Shown piece after piece: positions 1 to 12,000 of a stretch of DNA of 64,000 bases. Source of the DNA: Xiphophorus maculatus (Eukaryota; Chordata; Actinopteri; Cyprinodontiformes; Poeciliidae). Position 1 is the stretch's first letter; each line of letters opens with the position of its first letter. The stretch covers positions 7,580,024 to 7,644,023 of the forward strand of contig NC_036457.1 in assembly GCF_002775205.1 (NCBI RefSeq). The letters are read 5' to 3'. The position numbers and the translations under genes were made by a program. The notes beneath the pieces were generated by a model that worked only from the letters and a program-made list of their open reading frames with translations, searched no databases and had not been told where the DNA came from.

Positions 1-736
1 CCGAAAGAGATATTTTCTGAAAACAGATAGTTGTAAAAGTAGCAACATTGCGAGAAGCTGGAACAAATCACACTAATGATGAGGATGTAAGTAAGGCGCG
101 ATCAAACATTTTGATGCCGTCATGACACTTTTCTTAACCAGTCTAGATTCAAAGATCAATTATTTTTCTCTCAATTTATTACTGGAGCCGTATTTGTTAT
201 GTCTTATTTTATTTCCTGTATCAACCAATCACAGCATCACAACTATCAACAAGGTTAATCACACCTTCTCACCAATATAGGAATATATTTCTCCTCTATG
301 CTCAGAGTTGCTCTCAGCAGCTGCTTGAATCACTCTTAAGCTAAGACTCCTTCACATGAATTTTTAGACTAAAATTTAAGCTTTCAGAGAAGACTTTGAG
401 AATACAGACCCAGGATGTTTTTTGGCAAACGTGAAATTCGCCTTTAGTTTCTCTTTTATCACTGAAACCTGTCATGCTGTAGATTTTGCGCCATGTGCTT
501 TTGTAACCTCACTGAAAATATCATTTTTGTTGACCAGCCTTTCTTGCGAAGGTTGGAAAATATTCATCTGGCAACTACATGCTGGCTTTTTTCTTTGTCT
601 GATATATTTCTTACCATTTTATCTAAAACATTTTAATTTACAAAAACAGAAGAAAACTTTAGAGTGCAAATAATTCTACAAGGGCCTGTACATGATGAAA
701 TCTGTGCAGCCAAAAAACAAGCAAGCCGATCTACTT

Positions 737-771
<35 letters not shown>
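737..771. repeat. (TA)n microsatellite
   Basis: About 35 bp of alternating T and A with one C interruption. Confidence 0.95.
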
Positions 772-1474
772 TCTTGCTTTTCCGTCACAGTTTGTTTAGT
801 TTTTCTCACTACAACTCTACCCGAAAGCAAGCAAACCTTTGCAACAGAGAGTTGAAGACAGTGGAAAAGTAACATTTTCAGTCCAAAGGGTGAACTGGGG
901 CAAATAACTTAAAAATAAATGCCAATTGCATCATCAGCAAAAGGGTCAGGAACACAGTTTTAAGAATGACACTTCTCTGTTGCTTTTTTCACAAATCTAC
1001 CTAGTTCAACCTTTACATAGCCTAAAGGAAGCTGTTAGGTATCCTGTTAACAAAAAGGAACCGACAAGTTATAAGAAATAGAAGGTTAAGGGATACTTAA
1101 TTGTATATTTTAATGCAAAATCCAATTTATTGGTATTAATATTTTGGGGGTTTTTATATAAGACTGAATGAATTACCCAGTAAGATGTGAGATGTATGCT
1201 TGAAGAAACTAGATGAAAGTAGCTAAGGCCAGAAGTTGTTTCTTCCTTATTTTGCCTTGCAGTGTATTTTGACCATATGGGTCAAACTGCTGTGGGCTTC
1301 AAGTCAAACTAATTTCAGTCCTTTGTGTTTGTTCATGTGTGCAGGAAACATTCTGGTTTTGTTCTAAAGACTTGTCCCATCAGGTGTTTAAACATAAACC
1401 TTCTTCAGCTCACATTCAGTATTTACATGTCAGGATTAGGAATCATCTTTTTAACATGCAGGGGTGTGTGCGCG

Positions 1475-1610
<136 letters not shown>

Positions 1611-4504
1611 TTTGCGTGCACCGTATGTGATATTATATTTGTCTCGACTTACTCACACCCACTGACTCTGAGAGTTTGCCTGGAGGGCAGTGGAGGATGG
1701 AACCAGAGCGAGAGAGCTTTGAATAGCAAGACAGACAGAGAGAGAAAGAGAGAGCAACAGTCAGACACAGAAGAGGGGGAAGACAAACGAAAAGCCTTGG
1801 GGGGGAAAAAAAGGGATTAGACTGTCCAAGCAGCTCTACCGAGCATGCTCACTCACCACGTGGGCAGCAAGGAAGCGGGGGAGACTGGTGAGCAGCAGAA
1901 CATGTGCCTGTCAAATCAGCTGTGTCAGCTCTCAGTCTCTGCTACATGGGAAATTTTCTCATTATTTTAGCTCATTATTTTTCTATACATGTAGACATGG
2001 AGGGAGCCGTGAGGGGGCTGCGATGAATGAGGCTAGATTAGACGGCTTGTGGTTGTGGTTAACGTCGTCCGTGCTTTTTCAACATAAATTCTCAATTCAT
2101 TGACTTATGTAATCATCTCAAAGTGGTTTGAAACGCATTGTTCCTTTTGATTACTTTTGGTCACAAAAGTGTGCTTTTTTTTTCGACTTTTACGACTTCC
2201 TGCGTAATGAGCTTTGTAAAAATATACAATTATAAAGGAAAAATGTTTTCCAAATTCCAAAAACAAAAAAAATGAATGTTGTAGCAATTCATTTGCATTT
2301 TGCAATAGGTTTTAGATTGTGCTCAGATTTTGTACTGCAGAAAAATGTTGAAATTCAAACATTGTTTTTGCTTCCATTTTTAAATTAGATCCTAGTTTAT
2401 ATTGATTTCTCACTCAAAATCCCAGTAAATCTGAAAATATGTAGGTGCTTTTGCAGGGCCCTGTAATCTATTCTGTTTATTGTTCGTCATTATTTTACTG
2501 ACAGACACCTTCAACTGTATTTCTCAGTGAATACCGTTCCACTTTCCATGCTGGAAGGTTTTCAGACCAACAGCAGTGTCTCTGCCAGCACAGTGTCCCT
2601 GTGCTGTTTTTGTTTTGATGTTTATTTTGTTTTGTTTTTTCACAAACTAGCACATGGAGAAAAAGCAGAACAGCAGCTGCCTTTGATTCAGTGATGAATT
2701 TTCAGAGGAACAGATGAAAAACAAAATAACTGTAACTGATAAACGCAAACAATCTGATCTGCTCTACAATTTAACTGTTCAGTGCAACCTAAAATTATTT
2801 AACCGGCACTTCTGTGTAATTGAGACCACCTTATTACTTAATATGTGAAGCATAAGTGCTGATCTGCTCATGCCAGGAAACAAAATGAAATGATGTTTGA
2901 ACTGTGTGATTATCCTGTGTGAAACCTCTGCTCCAGTTGATCTGGTGAAGACTGAATCCCATTGAGACTCCTACCTGCTGTCCTGACCTTTCTTGTGCTT
3001 TCCTGTCCCGTCTTGTCCTGCCATGTCCACCCCGTCCTTGGCTGCGTAGGCCCATCTACGACAGTCACACAGAGACCCGTGACCTAGACGTCCTGAATGA
3101 CAGAGGGCTCCCCCTGTCAGTCTCTGTGTGCCTCTGTCCCCTGCTCAACCCAGCTTTTGGCTCTGTTAAACCTCTTCTCTTCTCCCCTCCTTTCTCTCTC
3201 GCGGCACCAGGCGCGGCTCCCCTCCTGTTCATCCACCCTAAGCATTGCTGAGGTACTCCTGCATGTGTTGTGATGCATCGTAACCATGGCATCAGTCGAT
3301 GCTTCATCCTTCTTGTGCAGCACTTTTGAATCCCTGTTGTTTCCGTCATGTGTTTCTGTGCATCTGTTTCGTCCTGCCTGCTGTTCCTCTGCATTTTTCT
3401 TTTTCTTTTCGGTTATCCCTCTGTGTTTCTGCATTTGATGTCACCTCGATGTTGTCGTTTCATTGTGGATTTTGTCTTGGAATAAAATGTGACCTCCTTC
3501 TGGTGAACATTCTGTTTCTACCTCTTAACTTGTCTCCATCCTTTTAGACCCAGCCAAATAACTAAACCTTCATCACTTTACATTTGCTTAACTGATCTTT
3601 CAACCTCAGCACAGTTGAAAGATGCTTGTTTTGTGTATCTGAATGTAAGTGATATTGCTTGCACAATGTGCATTTCTCTTCCTCTTTTGCACATACAGGG
3701 CTTCACATAAACATCAGCACATAAAAGGCTGATTAACAGCTTTCACAGCTCTGATGTTTGCTTGTTACCTTGGTAATAGTCCAGTGATTCTGGTCTGTAG
3801 ACGTAATAATAGAGACATGAGCTCAGTTGGAAGGAGTAAAATGGGAAGAATGTTATAAATTCATTAAGTAATTGTATCTGGGAAAGCTTCAAATAAAAAA
3901 ACCACACATCCCTAAAGATACCTTGTTTTTATCAAGTTTTTCTGAAATACCAAAACTATCTTAAAAATCGCTACACATACCAAAAATTTAGCTGTTTTTT
4001 TTTTTCATATTAAAAACAAACATGCATTCAGAGTTATCAAAAGCTTAAAGGCATGAGTTTAGGAATTCATTTATTCAAGTACATCTTCTTCAAGGGTAGA
4101 AAGATCACATAGCTTACAACTTATATAAATAATAACTCGGTGCTCAAGTTGGAATTTATTATTAATTGTCCTTAATCCACACAGGGTTGAAACTATGCAC
4201 ATGATTTTAAATATACACACATGTAACTCAAGTAATGTTTGGTTAAGCAAGTTTATAAGTTGCAGAGAACCTACATACTTTTTGTATCAAACCAGGAAGC
4301 TTCTGGCAGAAATGATGGAACTGATTTCAAATTGTTGGTCTATTGCCACAGACTTTTAAGCATAGTTTATGAATTTCCAATATGCAATTCCAGAAGCCTA
4401 ATGTTAGCCAGCTAGCAGTTAGCCATACATTAATTATATATCTGCTCTCTTGTCTCCAGGGTGATGGCACAGACAAACCTTTCTTAATGTCAAAAGGACG
4501 ATAT

Positions 4505-4790
4505 TAATAAATACAATCATTCAGTTCAATTCAGTAAAAAGCAGTTTATTTGTATGGAACCAAAAGAAATTGGTCCAATTCAGACCCAGTTATAGCAAAT
4601 AAAGTTCAGTCCAATTTGTGTTTAGTCCAATAATTTCCAACACAAACTTATCATACAGTCAGATTAAATTAAATACAACCCAGATCAGTTCAAATGAGCA
4701 TATAATCCAATTTTGTTGAACTTATAATGTTAACCTATCTGAGAAAGTCCAGCTGAGTGAATTGAGTCATTTACTTGAACAGTCAGCCCA
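4505..4790. repeat. Dispersed teleost repeat, class not determined
   Basis: Begins with the phrase TTCAGTTCAATTCAGT and is rich in CCAATT and AATTCAG words, followed by GCAGTTTATTTGTATGGAAC. This resembles a common fish interspersed repeat, from memory; boundaries are approximate. Confidence 0.45.
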
Positions 4791-5379
4791 CATAGATAAA
4801 AACTGGTTGATTTTAAGTACCTCTGTTTATTTTATGTGACGGTACTTAAATGATTATGTTAAAATCACTAAGCCTCACTAAAACTGTGATCTTTACTGCC
4901 TGCCATTTTTAATCTCGAGCATAATTTGACTAATATTTTAATAAAACCATAATTTTTTCATTACTTTATTTCTCCATAGAGAGGTCTTTGATAGTGTCTA
5001 TTTTAATAATAGATTAGTGTCTATTTTATTGCATACACAGATATGTGATCACGCTCTCTGCTAGAACTGCTTTAAATCTACTGAGCCGGTGCGGTTCTGT
5101 TGTGTTTTTGGAGGTTACAGTGAGATATTTGACTTTTTGGATTTTTATTTGGTCTGACTGAAGAGTCAATGGAGCACTAGTGGCTATTTTGTACATTGTT
5201 TGAGTCTCTAATCAAAATGACCAGACTGTGGCTGGAATTGTCTGGATAATCTAAAGGCACCACTACAGTAACTGATCATTTATGTCCGAGTGGGTGTGCA
5301 TGCCTTTTCTAGCTTAGTACTGTATGGGTGTGGGTGTGTGTGGTTTGAAGATGAGTGACTATCCTGTGGCTTCCCCCAG

Positions 5380-5454
5380 GCCTCACGGAGAGAATTCAGG
5401 GCTCACCTGGATGAGGTCATCACGCTCAAGTCAAGGTACTCTACCTTGGACCAG
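5380..5454 (+). CDS. gphn: Possible extra cassette exon of gephyrin (25 codons, phase 0-0)
   Basis: A 75-nt open segment is bounded by a good acceptor (CTTCCCCCAG, ends 5379) and donor (CAG|GTAAAC, 5455). It reads ASRREFRAHLDEV then ITLKSRYSTLDQ. Start and end are both phase 0, the phase at which the next certain exon (16338) begins, so it could be included or skipped without a frameshift. A second potential donor lies at 5436 (AAG|GTACTC). The gephyrin linker is known to carry several alternatively spliced cassettes. I do not recognise this peptide from mammalian gephyrin, so it may be a fish cassette, a chance open stretch, or an exon of an unrecognised transcript. Confidence 0.35.
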
Positions 5455-6029
5455 GTAAACCCGCTAACCTTCTAGCAACTTATTTACTGGCATGCAGGCT
5501 TCCCACAGAGCACCTGACCACCTAACACAAGTGACATGCATTGCCACTCACACACACAGGCAGAGAGGCAGTAAGAGAAAAGGGCTTTTTAATCCCACTG
5601 GGCTTCAGTTCGGTTTACCATGTTTCACTGGAGCATTTTATTAATTTCACAGTCTCCAGTGATAAAACAAAATCATTAAATACACTCAAATGAGGCCTAC
5701 ATCACATTGTAAAAGCATTAACTGTGAGATTATATGTGATAGACCTCCACAAAGTATAATTTTGCTTGTCTGTAAAATCTCACTGAAATCAAATAGAGAG
5801 CATCAGAAACAGCAATTGCTAAGGCTTGCCAAAGATTTTCATTTGGATTTATTTTATCTAAATGATTCCATTGCAACTCTGTCTATATGTTTAGCATCAG
5901 AGTTGTACTGTAAAGTACATCTCTACCACAGCATTAAGTGTTTCACAGTACCTTAACATATTTGCTTGCGTTAGGGCCCTGTATTTATTTCCATCCATTT
6001 TTGCCAGGATAGTACTGCTCCAGCGTCAA

Positions 6030-6420
6030 CGGGTCAATGAGTGCTTCTCTGATTAAAGATGTTCTTAGCCTGCCTGTCAGTTTAAGTGGACAGTCATGTT
6101 GGTAGTTTTGCAGCTTCATCTTTCTGTTTTTGTTCACTAATTTCCTCTAGCTGACCTCTGAGGCCTTTGTAAAAGACTTGCATTTATACTATTATTAAAT
6201 TACATGCAGGTAGACTCTATTTTCTATTTCAATAACTTCCAAAGGCAATTGGGGGCAAAAGGTTTTATTTAGGGCCAGCACAGTCCAGGGGGTTAAATAC
6301 ACATTCACACCACACTTTTCAAGTTTAAAGAAAGAAAACAAAAAAACAAAACATATTTTTTTCCACTTCACAATTCTTGTGTTGGTCTATCACATAAAAT
6401 ATTAATACAATACTTTAAAT
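6030..6420 (-). mobile_element. Degenerate Tc1-like transposon fragment
   Basis: Plus-strand phrases GCTTCTCTGATTAAAGATG, GCCTGTCAGTTTAAGTGGAC, TTGGTCTATCACATAAAAT and CAATTGGGGGC match the reversed 5' coding end and terminal region of the abundant fish Tc1-like element (from memory). The transposase frame is broken and read on the minus strand. Confidence 0.65.
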
Positions 6421-7473
6421 TCTATTGTTTTAAATTTCCTCATTATGTAATTGCATATAACTGTAATTTAACTGTACTGTTTTCAACTCCTTAGAATTAA
6501 CTATGAATTTGCCAATCTGGTCAAATTTAGGATAACTAAATTGTTTTACAAAGTGGTAATATGGCCTAAGTACAAAGGCTGGTGATAAATAGCTAGATAA
6601 ATGTGTTGTCAAAGATTACATATTGATTTGATTAATGTTTTGGAGCAAAAACATCTAAAACTTGCTACCCCAATAATTTTATTCAGCTGTAAATGGAATA
6701 TGTACTGTGGTGAGACACATAGCAACATAATTTAGTTATTACTGAGTTGTAAAGTCCACATTTGTGCTACCACCTATTCTGATCAACAACAGTTCTCTGA
6801 ATCATTGCCTCTTTCTCCAGATCTGCACAAGCACTCATTCTTTTTCATTCATCGTCCGTCTGATCTTTTGTAAGGCTTGATTATTGCCTGATGCTGTTTT
6901 GTTTGAGTAGGGGGTATTTTTGTGCCAAAGACATGAGATATTTCGTGCTATTATTTTCCACCTTACAGATTTCTTCTGTGTTGATGTATTGTCACATTTG
7001 AATGTTTCAGCTCATTGAATGAAATTTGATGTTGGACAAATAAGACCACATTGAAATCCAAACACACCCAGGTCAGATTACTGTAATACCAATAATTTAA
7101 ATAAATTACTCAGATAGAACCTGTCTGGCAACACATAGCAGGCAAAGTAATTCTTAAGAAGCACAGATCTAGAATAAATTCAAGAACAGATGAGAAGCAA
7201 AGTAGTCAATGACACCCAAAAGGTGCCATCAAAATGGTTACAAAACCATTTCTAAGGCTGTAGGGCTGCAGTGAACCACATTAAGAGCTGCTAGTCACAA
7301 ATACAGACGACAGAGAGTATTGGTGAATAGTTGACTTACCAAAATTATTGCACTGACACATCCATGAGTTCTTAAAATAATGAAAGTTCATTTCATGCAT
7401 TGACACACAAAACCTTCACTTTTAAGCTTTTAACGTAAAACAAACAAATTATATTTTACATACAGTTTAAATT

Positions 7474-7520
7474 ATAAAAAACAACAAAAAAAACAATAAC
7501 AGAGGATATAAAGGTTTATT
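7474..7520 (-). terminator. Candidate poly(A) signal overlapping the opsin stop codon
   Basis: On the minus strand the last codons read GAA TAA A, so AATAAA (7520-7515) overlaps the stop. It is followed about 15-45 nt downstream by a T-rich/GT-rich tract (7501-7474) of the kind that serves as a downstream element. A transcript cleaved here would have almost no 3' UTR. Confidence 0.35.
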
Positions 7521-8919
7521 CAGGAGCTACAGAGGAGACCTCTGTCTTTGATGTGGACGCTTCAGAGCCGTCATCCACCTCTTTCCCAAAGAGCTGCATG
7601 ATGCATGTGCGGAACTGCCGGTTCATGAAGACATAGATGACCGGGTTATAGATGGTGGCACTCTTGGCAAAGTATGCAGGCATGGCAGCGGCTAAAGGGT
7701 GGAAGGCATACCCGGGGTTGGCTGCAGCAAAGCAAGCAAAAAAGGTGTAAGGTCCCCAACATATACAATAAGCCAAGATCATGACAATAACCATCCTAGA
7801 TACTTCCTTCTGGGCATTCTGGGTTGACTCGCATTCCTTCTGCTGCATAGCAATGTCACGAATGGCCAACCACACTGCCAGGTAGCACAAGATGATGACA
7901 GCCAGAGGAATGATGCAGCATGTAATCATGAGGACAATCATGTAGGACTTGACACCAGCGTCCTCACTTCCACTGAACACATCGGGTCCACAGGAAGTTT
8001 TCAATCCATGAGGCCAGTACCTGCTCCATCCAAAGACAGGAGGAGCACACCACACTGCCGACCAGACCCAGGAGAACATGATCCCAGCTGTGGCCCATTT
8101 GGCATCAAACTTGGCATTTCCAAAAGGTTTGCATACAACAATCCATCTCTCCCAAGAGATGACAGTCAGAGACCAAAGAGCAGCAATACCACAAGTTGAG
8201 ACAATGTAGCCTTCAAAGACGCACATTGGATGTCCCAAAATAAAGTATCCAAAAAACTGGTTGCACACGCTTATGGTGCTGGCAAAAACCGTCTCTCCAA
8301 GATCTGCAATGGCAAGGTTGACTAAGATCCAGTTGAGGGGATGACGGAGTTTCTTGAACTTTGCTGTGGCTGCCAAGACCAGGCCATTTGTGAACACTGA
8401 TAAGACGACCACAAAACACATCCAAACTGTTGTTATATTGTAAACCCATCGAGGAGCGATGTGGTAGTTCGGTCCTTCAAAAGGATCTGGAAGCACAAGT
8501 TCACATTTTAGTCTTCAACAATCATACTATTTACTGGCATATAGGCAAGGAAAGTATCGTGTAAATGCAGATTAATTAGTTTGTCTTCAAATCGAAGTTA
8601 ACTAATAAATCAAATTTCAAACACTTCACTAAAGTTTACTTTGTGCCAGCAAGCATTTGTCTAAATATCACTGCACAAACTACAGTATATGTCATTCTGC
8701 TTACACTGTATTTATAGTGTAAGCATATAGTGTAAGCACTGTAGATATTTAACATATTAATTTAATCTCTGATAACACTAACTTTAACCCAAATTGGTTC
8801 AAAATTAAAAGCATACCTTTTGTATGATTGCTGTTTGTGTATGTGAAAGCAGAGCCCCTTGTAGTTTCTTCATTGTTCTTCCAGGGAGCAAGCGCCTGTT
8901 TTCCCCAATCTTCTGCCAT
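7516..8919 (-). CDS. lws-r: Long-wavelength-sensitive cone opsin retrogene (two exons, intact, 357 aa) inside a gephyrin intron
   Basis: Red-type visual pigment, a 7-TM Gq/transducin-class GPCR that binds 11-cis retinal. Exon 1 is 8919-8817 (ATG 8919, 34 codons plus G, donor GTATGC) and exon 2 is 8486-7516 (acceptor CTTCCAG, stop TAA 7518-7516). Joined length is 1074 nt, 357 aa, the usual fish LWS length. Exon 1 starts [20 protein letters not shown] and ends in the LWS N-glycosylation-type stretch TYTNSNHTK; exon 2 opens [17 protein letters not shown]. Visible sites: counterion E126, disulfide C123-C200, chloride site H194/K197, ERW, NPVIY and Schiff-base K309. Five-site residues are Ser177, His194, Tyr274, Thr282, Ala305 (human 180, 197, 277, 285, 308). 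Ordinary LWS genes have six exons; here introns 2-5 are missing and intron 1 (8816-8487, 330 bp) is kept, so a partly spliced transcript was retrotransposed. No stop or frameshift is seen. In guppy and relatives an LWS retrogene (S180r) in gephyrin is known, and this matches it. Confidence 0.95.
8487..8816 (-). other. Retained intron 1 of the LWS retrogene
   Basis: The donor is G|GTATGC at 8817/8816 and the acceptor CTTCCAG ends at 8487. The intron splits an Asp codon (phase 1), the position expected for LWS intron 1. It contains a short direct repeat (TATAGTGTAAGCA twice near 8713-8738) and a small inverted repeat (GCTTACACT / AGTGTAAGC). Confidence 0.85.
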
Positions 8920-9006
8920 CCTGATCTTGGAAAGACGATCTGAGCTGCTTGATCTTCCTCTGGCTTGTAACCTTGTGGGTTTGTGCGGTGCTTATCCTCA
9001 TACTTT

Positions 9007-9046
9007 AGCTTATACACCCGCAGTTCACTGAACTCTGATGGGATTA
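9007..9046 (-). promoter_or_regulatory. Candidate core promoter of the LWS retrogene (TATA-like box plus Crx/Otx-type site)
   Basis: On the minus strand, TATAAGCT (9014-9007) lies about 90 bp upstream of the opsin ATG, and TAATCC (9046-9041, read as GGATTA on plus) lies about 120 bp upstream. TAATCC is the core recognised by photoreceptor Crx/Otx proteins. Both motifs are short and could occur by chance. Confidence 0.3.
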
Positions 9047-12000
9047 CTTTAAGACCAACTAAAGAAGCCCATCCCCCCATCCGGAGCGGAACGCTGGCAT
9101 ACAGCCATAGCAGCTTCTATCGTAGGTTTGAAAAGTCATGCATCCCTCATACTCCTCCACATTTCACCCTGACACAAAAACTCAACCTGGACCACCTACC
9201 TTACTCTCCTCAGAACCCCCTGCCTGGACGAAAGATCTCTGAGACAGATGTAAATATAAGCTCTTCTAGCACCAGATAATCAGGAAAGCTCAAGGATCTG
9301 ATTGTGCAACCCATTCTCACTCCCAACTGAATGTGTTGGATTGTGTGTCACTATCTTGTCTGAGAGCTTGCAATAACTTTTTCCCATCTTCAAGTATCTG
9401 GATTTGTGAGTTACTCCTACTTCAGATAGTTACTTTGCATAACTGATTCAAAACCATGTGAAGAACATCAAAACCCGTCCTACTGGACCCACTGCACACC
9501 ACCAACTCCATTAAAAATGTAAATAAAACAGTATAAAGCCTAGTTAGTCTGTAATTAAATCCAGTTTGAACAGTGTGCTAAGACCTTAAAGAGACTATTA
9601 GATTTCTGGGGTAATTACTTTTTCACTGATGGCCAGACTGGTTCAGATAGCTTTGAAAATTGTTTTTCTTTAATCAATATTAACATTTGATTGATTATCT
9701 GAAACATTTAAGTGTGAGGGGAAAACAAAGTGAAAAGAGAAGAAATCTGTAATTGGGCAAAGACTGTTTCACTGCACTGTAAGAACTGGAATTAACAGAG
9801 GAGTGATGTGGGAGGTAAAAAGCATCACTACTACACCTATACTCATTCCTCCTCTCTCCAGACTGGAACTTTTTTTGCATTATCATTGGGTCATTTTGCC
9901 AGGCCCTCTCCCAATCTGACTCCATGCCCCCTTTTTAGCATTTAGTCCTCTGCTTGATCCCAGGGGGCAGAGGCAACCAAAGCTAACTAAAACACCTTTC
10001 CTCTTTCTTCCCACAGTGAACATTTAAAAAAACCTCTCCTTCTTTTGCATAATTTCTCTGACAGCTTCTCTGTTTTGTGCTGATGTCAGCACCACAGCAG
10101 TTGCATCCCATCCTTTCACTAAAATCCGTCTTTGCCAGCTGATCATCGAGCTTATCGACCCCCCTCCCTCAGCTGCAGCTCACCCGCTCTGAGCCACATG
10201 TCTTGCGAGCTTGGGTGCACTCGCTGCTCCGTCTCTGTAGTCATTGCTGCCACTTGCTCCCTGCCACATTGATCTTTCTGACACATCTCCATTATTAGCA
10301 TAACGCTGTTAGTTAAAGAATCAAGATTCTGCAACTCAGATCTTTAGATGTACACATAAATATGCACATGCCTCTCAGCGGCAAAAATTGTATTCACTTT
10401 TTTTGGGGGGCGGGGGCTTAATAAACATACAGTATATATCCAGGCTGTTGTTTTGTGTTTGTGTATTTGAGTACTTGTAATCATTTTTGCATCCTTCATA
10501 TTCATATAAACCTTTTTTTCCATCTTCACATGGTGGTCTCTCATTAGTAAAGGGGGGGTGTTGCAGCTATGGACAGACCAGACGTCATTGTGGAAATGTT
10601 TGACAGTCCTCTAACTATAAAAAAAATACAAATCTGCTTTTGCACTCACATTTCTCATATTCTCCTCACTTCCCCACACATCTACCTGTCCCTCCTCCAG
10701 CGCACTCATATCTATTTGCAAACTGTCTTTGCCTAAGGCTTACTGATGGTTCTATCTTCTGCACCAAAATGTTTTGTTCTTCTTTTTCTTGTTTTTTTTT
10801 TTTTTTGTAGCCTCATAATAAGCTTTTATTTTTTAGATTAATGTGAAGATTTTAGTTGTATTCTGTAAATCAGATGAAGGTCTATTACTATAAGGCTTAT
10901 GCAAAGCTGGAAGGTAGAAGGTAGCTTTATTTTTATTGTTGTGATGTGATTGTTGTGACCAGCAAGGTAGGGAGATTCTTATGCGATTCTTCATCTACGA
11001 TCACATATTTTCTTACAATTCTGCATTTTCACTGCTTTTATGCCTAGTTTTTGATTGTTACATTGTTTGTGCTTTTACCTGTGTTCAGGCTCGATCTGTG
11101 TCTTGCTGTAGCTGCTTTTAGCTGCCATAGATCTTTTTTTTCTTGCATTTAATTTTCCCTATTGCTCTTTTTTAGTATATTATATGGCCAGTTCTAGCAC
11201 AAATCCTATTGACTTGCAAATTTCCAAGGGTTTCTAATATGAGTCCCCTGAAAAGGACTTGAAATCAAGCAAAAAAAAAAGCTTAATATTAACAAAGCAA
11301 TTATAATTGAAGAACTGAAGAATTAATTATAATTCTTCAGTGTAAAATTAATATGCATCTATCACATTGTCTGCTTTAAAATACACATATTTTTTAATTG
11401 CAGTAGGAATCTCACTTTATTTTTTGTTGTAGCAAATTTTGATATAGTGCAAAAATAGAAGGTTAAAATTTAGTTAATTTTCTATTGCTTTTTGTATGTT
11501 TGTCCAATAGGAAATGGGCTTCTCCCAGTTCGGTGCACAGTGTAAGGATATGTAATGGATATGATGCTGATGTTTTATCTGATTTATGGGACGAGGAGCT
11601 AAAACAGGAGTTTGCCCAGGGTGTAATAAATGCAGAAACAAATTTTTGCTGAGTTGATAAGGAAATGCCATCAAGAACATAGATGCATCACTAAACTAAC
11701 CTAAAGGAAGAATTATAAAGTTTAGAACTGGAATTGAGAGACTAGATGAGGACCAGAAACCCCACAAAAAATGAGGACATAATATATGACGTTAAAATTT
11801 CTCCAAAGACGCTTTTTGTGTAACTGTTTGAGATTATAGTCTTGTAATAAAATATGCATGTATTTATAACGCATGTTTTGCTAGGGATGTCAATAATCTA
11901 CAAAGTCTCTGTGCAAATCTGCATATGTGGAAGATTCCAGTTTGTTTGTGGTCTCACAACAAGATGTTAGAAAGATCAGGGCCCTGGTATCTGAAACCCT

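Noticed and set aside
3035..3300. Open stretch after an AG at 3049 reading PIYDSHTETRDLDVLNDRGL, considered as another gephyrin cassette exon
   Set aside because: No convincing donor in phase and no family match; the pyrimidine-rich context explains the long open frame on both strands.
8805..9080. 91-aa minus-strand open frame covering opsin exon 1
   Set aside because: It is a different frame; the real exon 1 starts at 8919 and is joined by splicing to exon 2.
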